DNA from: Stappia sp. MMSF_3263
GTDB lineage: Bacteria; Pseudomonadota; Alphaproteobacteria; Rhizobiales; Stappiaceae
DNA: 64,000 nt
Assembly: GCF_030733745.1 (NCBI RefSeq)
Contig: NZ_JASHIK010000010.1
Coordinates: 122,054 to 186,053 of the forward strand
Direction of reading: 5' to 3'
Shown here: positions 60,248 through 64,000 of the stretch, in pieces
Layout of the letters: every line of letters starts with the position of its first letter
Position numbering within the stretch: the first letter of the stretch is position 1
Translations under genes and position numbers: made by a program
The notes under the pieces: generated by a model
Told to the model about the DNA's origin: nothing
What the model saw: the letters and a program-made list of their open reading frames with translations, nothing else
The model's database searches: none

Positions 60248-61078
60248 TCAGGCGGGGGCAAGACCCAGCATCTTGCGCGCTTCGGCAACGCTGGCCGGAT
60301 GGCGGCCATATTCCGCGCAAAGGTCGACGGTCCGCTGCACCAATGCGGCATTGGAGGGGGCAAGCCGATCCTTGTCGAGACGCACATTGTCTTCAAGTCC
60401 GGTCCGGCAGTGACCGCCCAGCTCCAGGCTCCAGCGGTTAAGCTCGATCTGGTTGCGGCCGATGCCGGCGCCCGTCCATGTCGCCTCGGGCATCAGCCGC
60501 CGCAAGGTCTCGACATAGAACTCGAACACGGCCCGGTCCGCCGGCATGGCGTTCTTGACGCCCATCACGAACTGCACGTGAAGCGGCCCCTTCAGCCGCC
60601 CGTCCCTCGCCATCGACGCTGCCTGGAAGACATGCGAGAGGTCGAAGGCCTCGATCTCGGGCTTGACGTTGTAGGTCAGCATTTCCGACGCCAGCCAGTC
60701 GACCAGATCCGGCGGATTCTCGTAAACGCGGGTCGGGAAATTGTTGGAGCCGACCGACAGCGAGGCCATGTCGGGGGCAAGCGGCAGCATGCCGCCGCGC
60801 GCCTTGCCCGCGCCCGAACGGCCACCGGTCGAAAGCTGGATGATCATGCCCGGGCAATGGGCCTTCAGCCCCTCCACGAGCCGGGCGAAGCGCTCCGGGT
60901 CGGAGGTCGGCGTGCCGTCCTCCTCGCGCACATGGCAGTGGGCAATGGTTGCGCCGGCCTCGAAGGCCGCATGGGTGCTTTCCACCTGCTCGGAAACGGT
61001 AATCGGCACGGCCGGGTTGTCGGCCTTTTGCGGCACGGAACCGGTGATGGCAACGCAGATGATGCAAGGCTCGGACAT
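60248..61078 (-). CDS. BKACE family beta-keto acid cleavage enzyme (DUF849)
   Basis: A 276-residue TIM-barrel protein of the beta-keto acid cleavage enzyme family, which condenses a beta-keto acid with acetyl-CoA to give an acetoacetyl and a new CoA ester (the founder is Kce of lysine fermentation). The metal ligands are in AGATIAHCHVREEDG, and the catalytic loop follows as IIQLSTGGRSG. Further markers are KPEIEAFDLSH, VQFVMGVKNAMPA and GGHCRTGLEDNV. Its keto-acid substrate cannot be deduced. It is monocistronic, with a terminator behind it. Confidence 0.92.
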   Translation of the reverse strand: MSEPCIICVAITGSVPQKADNPAVPITVSEQVESTHAAFEAGATIAHCHVREEDGTPTSDPERFARLVEGLKAHCPGMIIQLSTGGRSGAGKARGGMLPLAPDMASLSVGSNNFPTRVYENPPDLVDWLASEMLTYNVKPEIEAFDLSHVFQAASMARDGRLKGPLHVQFVMGVKNAMPADRAVFEFYVETLRRLMPEATWTGAGIGRNQIELNRWSLELGGHCRTGLEDNVRLDKDRLAPSNAALVQRTVDLCAEYGRHPASVAEARKMLGLAPA

Positions 61079-61216
61079 GGACGAGCGATCCTCCCTGAGA
61101 GGCGCCGGCAGGCTCCCGCGCCCGCAGGAACAACGACATCGGGCAAGTCCGGCGCGGGGATCTGGTTAGCAGCTTCGCCGGCCAACGGCAATTGCAGGGG
61201 CCGTGCAAGGCGCGGA

Positions 61217-63250
61217 TCAGACCGCCCCGCGCACCGGTGACAAAGGCGAGGCCGGCCGCACCGCCGCACTCGCCGCCTCGCGCGAGGCAAAACCGCGAAG
61301 CATCAGGGCAGGCAGGTCGCCGACCGGCATCGGGGCCCCGAACAGGAATCCTTGCGCGATGCGGCAGCCGGCCTCCGTCAGCAGGTCGACCTGCTGGCGG
61401 GTCTCCACCCCCTCGACCGTGACAGCGATGTCGAGCCGACCGGCAAGTTCCAGGATGGAGGTGACGATCGACAGGCTGTGCCGGTCGCTTTCCAGCGATT
61501 GCACGAAGCTGCGGTCGATCTTCAGCTCGTCCCAGTCGAAGCTGCGCAGATAGGACAGCGCCGAATAGCCGGTGCCGAAATCGTCGAGCGAGATGGCAAC
61601 GCCAAGCGCCTTCAGTCGCGACAAGGTGGCGATCGCGCGCGTCGTGTCCTTCATCACGACGCTTTCGGTCACCTCCAGCTTCAGCCGCGAGGCCGGCAGG
61701 CGGCTGCGCTTCAACACGGCCGCGACCGTATCGACGAGATCGTCGCGGGCCAGCTGGGCGACGGAGAGATTGACGGCGACCGGCACGTCGAGCGGCAACG
61801 CGACCGCGTCGCGGCAAGCGGTCTGCAGGATGCGCTCGCCGATGTCGATGATGTGGCCGGACGCCTCGGCGATGGGAATGAACTCGCTTGGCGCGATCCA
61901 GCCGAGCTGGCTGTGGCGCCAGCGGGCAAGCGCCTCCAGCCCGACGATGCGGCCGGTTTCCATGTCCACCTGCGGCTGGTAATGGGCCGCGATATCGCCG
62001 TTCTCCAGTGCCCCCTCGATGCCGTCCTCGATCAACCGGCGACGGGTCGCGTCGGCGCGCATCGAACCGTTGTAGAGCTGCACCCGGCCCTTGCCCGTCG
62101 CCTTGGCATGGCTGAGCGCCAGGTCAGCATTCTGCAGCAGCGAGCTTCCGCTCTCCCCCTCGCGAACCAGCGCCACGCCGATGGTGGCGTTGACGACCAC
62201 ATTGCCGCCGCTCAGCGCATGCGCCTCGTGCAGTCCCTCGATCAGCTGCCGTGCGCGCGCCTGCGCCTCCCGCTCGCCGTCGGTGACCCCGACAAGCACG
62301 GTGAACTCATCGCCGCCAAGCCGCGACACCAGTGCCCCTCCGCCCCAGGCGGCGACAATCCGGCGGAGACGCTCGGCAACCGAGCGCAACAGGTCGTCGC
62401 CCGAGGCGTGACCGAGAATGTCGTTCACCGCCTTGAAACCGTCGAGATCGAGCGCCAGCACCGTCAGTCGCCCGCGACGCCCGACCGGATCCTCGCCAAG
62501 CGCGGCTTCCAGCGCATCGTGAAAGGCGAGACGGTTGGGGAGTTTCGTCAGCGGGTCGTGTCGCGCGGCGAACTCGAACTCGCGCGCCGCCGCCTCCGCG
62601 CTCGAGCGCGCCCGCTTCAGCGAGCGGGCCTGCAGCGACATGAAGACGAGCAGGATGGCGCCGAAGGCGATCAGCAGCTCGACCAGCACATTCTGCAGCC
62701 GCTGGCGCTGGAACAGGGCCTGGCGGATCTCCTGGGCCTCGACCAGGTTGGTCATCAAGGCCTCGCCGCCGATGCGGTCGATCACGCGCACCGCCTCGGC
62801 CAGCACCGCGTCGATGCGTGCCAGCGCCGCCTTGTCCGGCAGCGCCGCGTAATCGCTTTCGATGCCCTGGACAAGGTCGCCGAGATGGTCGAGCGCATCC
62901 TTTCGGGACGGCGCCGCAGCGACGAACGCGCCGAATGCCCCCGACGACCATGTGTCCACCCGGCTGGCCAGGATATTGTAGAAGAGCCAGGCCTCTTCCG
63001 CGTCCTCGACCTTGCCGCTGGCCGCGTATCGGGACAGGCGCTCGCGTGCCGTGACCGCATCGACCCGCCCGTTCAACCCCGACATGGCGATGTCGTAGCG
63101 CATCGACTTCTCGAAGGCGCCGCTCGTCGTCAGCACCGCTTCCGCATGCACCAGGATGGCGAGCACCAGCAACCCCAGAACGAGGATGCCGACGTGTCGG
63201 AACCGGTCCCCTATCGACCCGCTCCGTCGCAGGAAGGACGGCAAGCGCAT
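61217..63250 (-). CDS. Membrane GGDEF-EAL protein (c-di-GMP synthase/phosphodiesterase)
   Basis: A 677-residue protein. Two membrane segments (about 19-36 and 187-206) enclose a periplasmic helical sensor of about 150 residues. The cyclase domain has an intact GGDEF at 312-316 ([13 protein letters not shown]), but the RxxD inhibitory site is absent. The phosphodiesterase domain has EAL at 439-441 ([12 protein letters not shown]), [28 protein letters not shown] and TVEGVET, so all catalytic residues appear present. Both activities are possible, and the balance cannot be predicted. It starts four bases after the small exported molybdopterin-fold protein, which may act as its periplasmic partner. 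Confidence 0.93.
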   Translation of the reverse strand: MRLPSFLRRSGSIGDRFRHVGILVLGLLVLAILVHAEAVLTTSGAFEKSMRYDIAMSGLNGRVDAVTARERLSRYAASGKVEDAEEAWLFYNILASRVDTWSSGAFGAFVAAAPSRKDALDHLGDLVQGIESDYAALPDKAALARIDAVLAEAVRVIDRIGGEALMTNLVEAQEIRQALFQRQRLQNVLVELLIAFGAILLVFMSLQARSLKRARSSAEAAAREFEFAARHDPLTKLPNRLAFHDALEAALGEDPVGRRGRLTVLALDLDGFKAVNDILGHASGDDLLRSVAERLRRIVAAWGGGALVSRLGGDEFTVLVGVTDGEREAQARARQLIEGLHEAHALSGGNVVVNATIGVALVREGESGSSLLQNADLALSHAKATGKGRVQLYNGSMRADATRRRLIEDGIEGALENGDIAAHYQPQVDMETGRIVGLEALARWRHSQLGWIAPSEFIPIAEASGHIIDIGERILQTACRDAVALPLDVPVAVNLSVAQLARDDLVDTVAAVLKRSRLPASRLKLEVTESVVMKDTTRAIATLSRLKALGVAISLDDFGTGYSALSYLRSFDWDELKIDRSFVQSLESDRHSLSIVTSILELAGRLDIAVTVEGVETRQQVDLLTEAGCRIAQGFLFGAPMPVGDLPALMLRGFASREAASAAVRPASPLSPVRGAV

Positions 63251-63254
63251 GGGT

Positions 63255-63740
63255 TCACTTCACGTTGATGCGGCGCAATTGCCAGATGGAACGCGAGTAA
63301 TAGAGCTCGTTCTTGAGCTCGGGAAAGCGGTCGAAAGGATAGATGACGAAAAGCGGCCCCTTGTCGCGCACGCCCAGATAGGCGCCATCCGCCTTGAAGG
63401 CGAGAAGCGCGTCATAGGCGGTGAAATCCGATATCGGGATCTCCGCATAGAAATTGTTGAGAGCGATTCCCTCGACCAGCTCGCCGGTCGCACCGACATG
63501 CGCCATCAGGTCGGCAAGGCGCACGCCCTCGAACGTCACGGTCTTGTCGTGCCAGGGCGTCGACGTCGTCACGCTGGTGACGCCGAGTTTCTCAAGGTCG
63601 GAAATGGTGAAATCGCGGGGCGTCTCGCTTTCGATTCGCCCTTCCACGGTCAAGACGACCGGGCCGTCGGAACGGGCAGGACCCGCCAGAACAAGTCCAA
63701 GACCTGCCACAACTAACAATAATAAATACCGGATCGACAT
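63255..63740 (-). CDS. Small exported protein with sulfite-oxidase-like (molybdopterin-binding) fold, no Mo ligand
   Basis: A 161-residue protein with a signal peptide ([22 protein letters not shown]). The mature part resembles short relatives of the oxidoreductase molybdopterin-binding domain: [48 protein letters not shown], and the closing [13 protein letters not shown] ... [11 protein letters not shown]. It contains no Cys at all, so the molybdenum-ligating residue is missing and it is probably not an enzyme of that class. GGAGGG lies five bases before the ATG. It forms an operon with the GGDEF-EAL gene. Confidence 0.85.
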   Translation of the reverse strand: MSIRYLLLLVVAGLGLVLAGPARSDGPVVLTVEGRIESETPRDFTISDLEKLGVTSVTTSTPWHDKTVTFEGVRLADLMAHVGATGELVEGIALNNFYAEIPISDFTAYDALLAFKADGAYLGVRDKGPLFVIYPFDRFPELKNELYYSRSIWQLRRINVK

Positions 63741-63932
63741 GACCACCCTCCGTCGGAGTGCTGATATTTTCAATCGAATACCCTCAATCCGTTCTGGCTG
63801 CGGGTCTCGCCGTTTCGATTTTCAGTATCATACTACAAGATGAAGGCAAATTTTGGATTAAATACTTATCCATGTGTTTTTATATTTACTATTTGTTAAC
63901 CATAATCCAATTTCAAGAACCCTGAAACACCG

Positions 63933-63970
63933 AAACGGCCCGGGGATTTTGTTCCCCGGGCCGTTTTGTT
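63933..63970. terminator. Perfect 14-bp hairpin terminator near the right edge
   Basis: AAACGGCCCGGGGA (63933-63946) pairs perfectly with 63953-63966 around a six-base loop, followed on the plus strand by TTGTT. The 63741-63930 stretch before it is AT-rich and must hold the promoter of the 63740 gene. The terminator probably serves a gene beyond the window. Confidence 0.75.
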
Positions 63971-64000
63971 CTGGAGCCCGGGTTCTGGAGCCGGGTTCGG

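Noticed and set aside
60438..61817. A 459-codon minus-strand frame over the BKACE and EAL genes
   Set aside because: It crosses two well-supported genes in a different phase and contains no recognisable motif.
1..64000. tRNA, rRNA, CRISPR arrays, insertion sequences or prophage
   Set aside because: No cloverleaf-like sequence, repeat-spacer array, transposase, integrase or phage structural gene could be identified by eye.

Overview
The window is GC-rich DNA with no rRNA, tRNA, CRISPR array or recognisable transposase. It most likely comes from an alphaproteobacterium of the order Hyphomicrobiales (Rhizobiales), perhaps near Stappia/Labrenzia. The main clue is a textbook SciP (the CtrA antagonist found only in alphaproteobacteria) inside a flagellar locus. 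A PmtA-like lipid methyltransferase, a UgpABCE-type importer, a Sit-type metal importer and paired GntR/ABC operons also fit. Family placement is inference.

Layout. (1) 1-6157: flagellar genes on the minus strand (fliK, flgD, sciP, fliF, and the start of one more gene running off the left edge). (2) 6666-8554: mnmA and a PmtA-like methyltransferase, closed by a strong terminator. (3) 8677-14730: phosphate-related genes. These are a frameshifted esterase/phytase-like gene behind a Pho-box-like site, a two-gene methyltransferase/ferritin-like hydrolase operon, and a Tat-exported PhoX phosphatase. (4) 15103-16503: a small acetyltransferase and an exported dienelactone-hydrolase-like enzyme. (5) 17069-25227: a tight four-gene minus-strand operon that I cannot assign to any described system. 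It encodes a 781-residue beta-rich protein, a possible ABBA-prenyltransferase-like protein, a single-domain protein with a DxDD terpene-cyclase motif, and a 1224-residue protein joining a lectin-like propeller to amphipathic and membrane-like helices. An AT-rich island precedes it. (6) 25650-29648: a Sit/Mnt-type Mn/Zn importer. (7) 29981-35176: a DeoR-type regulator and a Ugp-like importer, preceded by twin palindromic operators. (8) 35244-39780: an exported von Willebrand A protein with four 89-residue repeats, a MOSC protein, a MarR regulator with a Cys/His tail and a perfect inverted repeat at its start, and an exported protein of unknown function. (9) 39893-49056: a divergent GntR-controlled catabolic locus. 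It has a Liv-type importer, two aldo-keto reductases (one fused to a Rid domain), a SnoaL-like protein and a TIGR04076 protein. (10) 49073-59909: a GntR-controlled peptide importer with gamma-glutamyltransferase and a DUF1028 protein, into which two collagen-type glycosyltransferases are placed. (11) 60248-63740: a BKACE enzyme, and a GGDEF-EAL protein paired with a small exported molybdopterin-fold protein.

Most operons show four-base ATGA or GTGA stop/start overlaps, which fixes many start codons. Several long open frames opposite real genes are GC-skew shadows and are left out.
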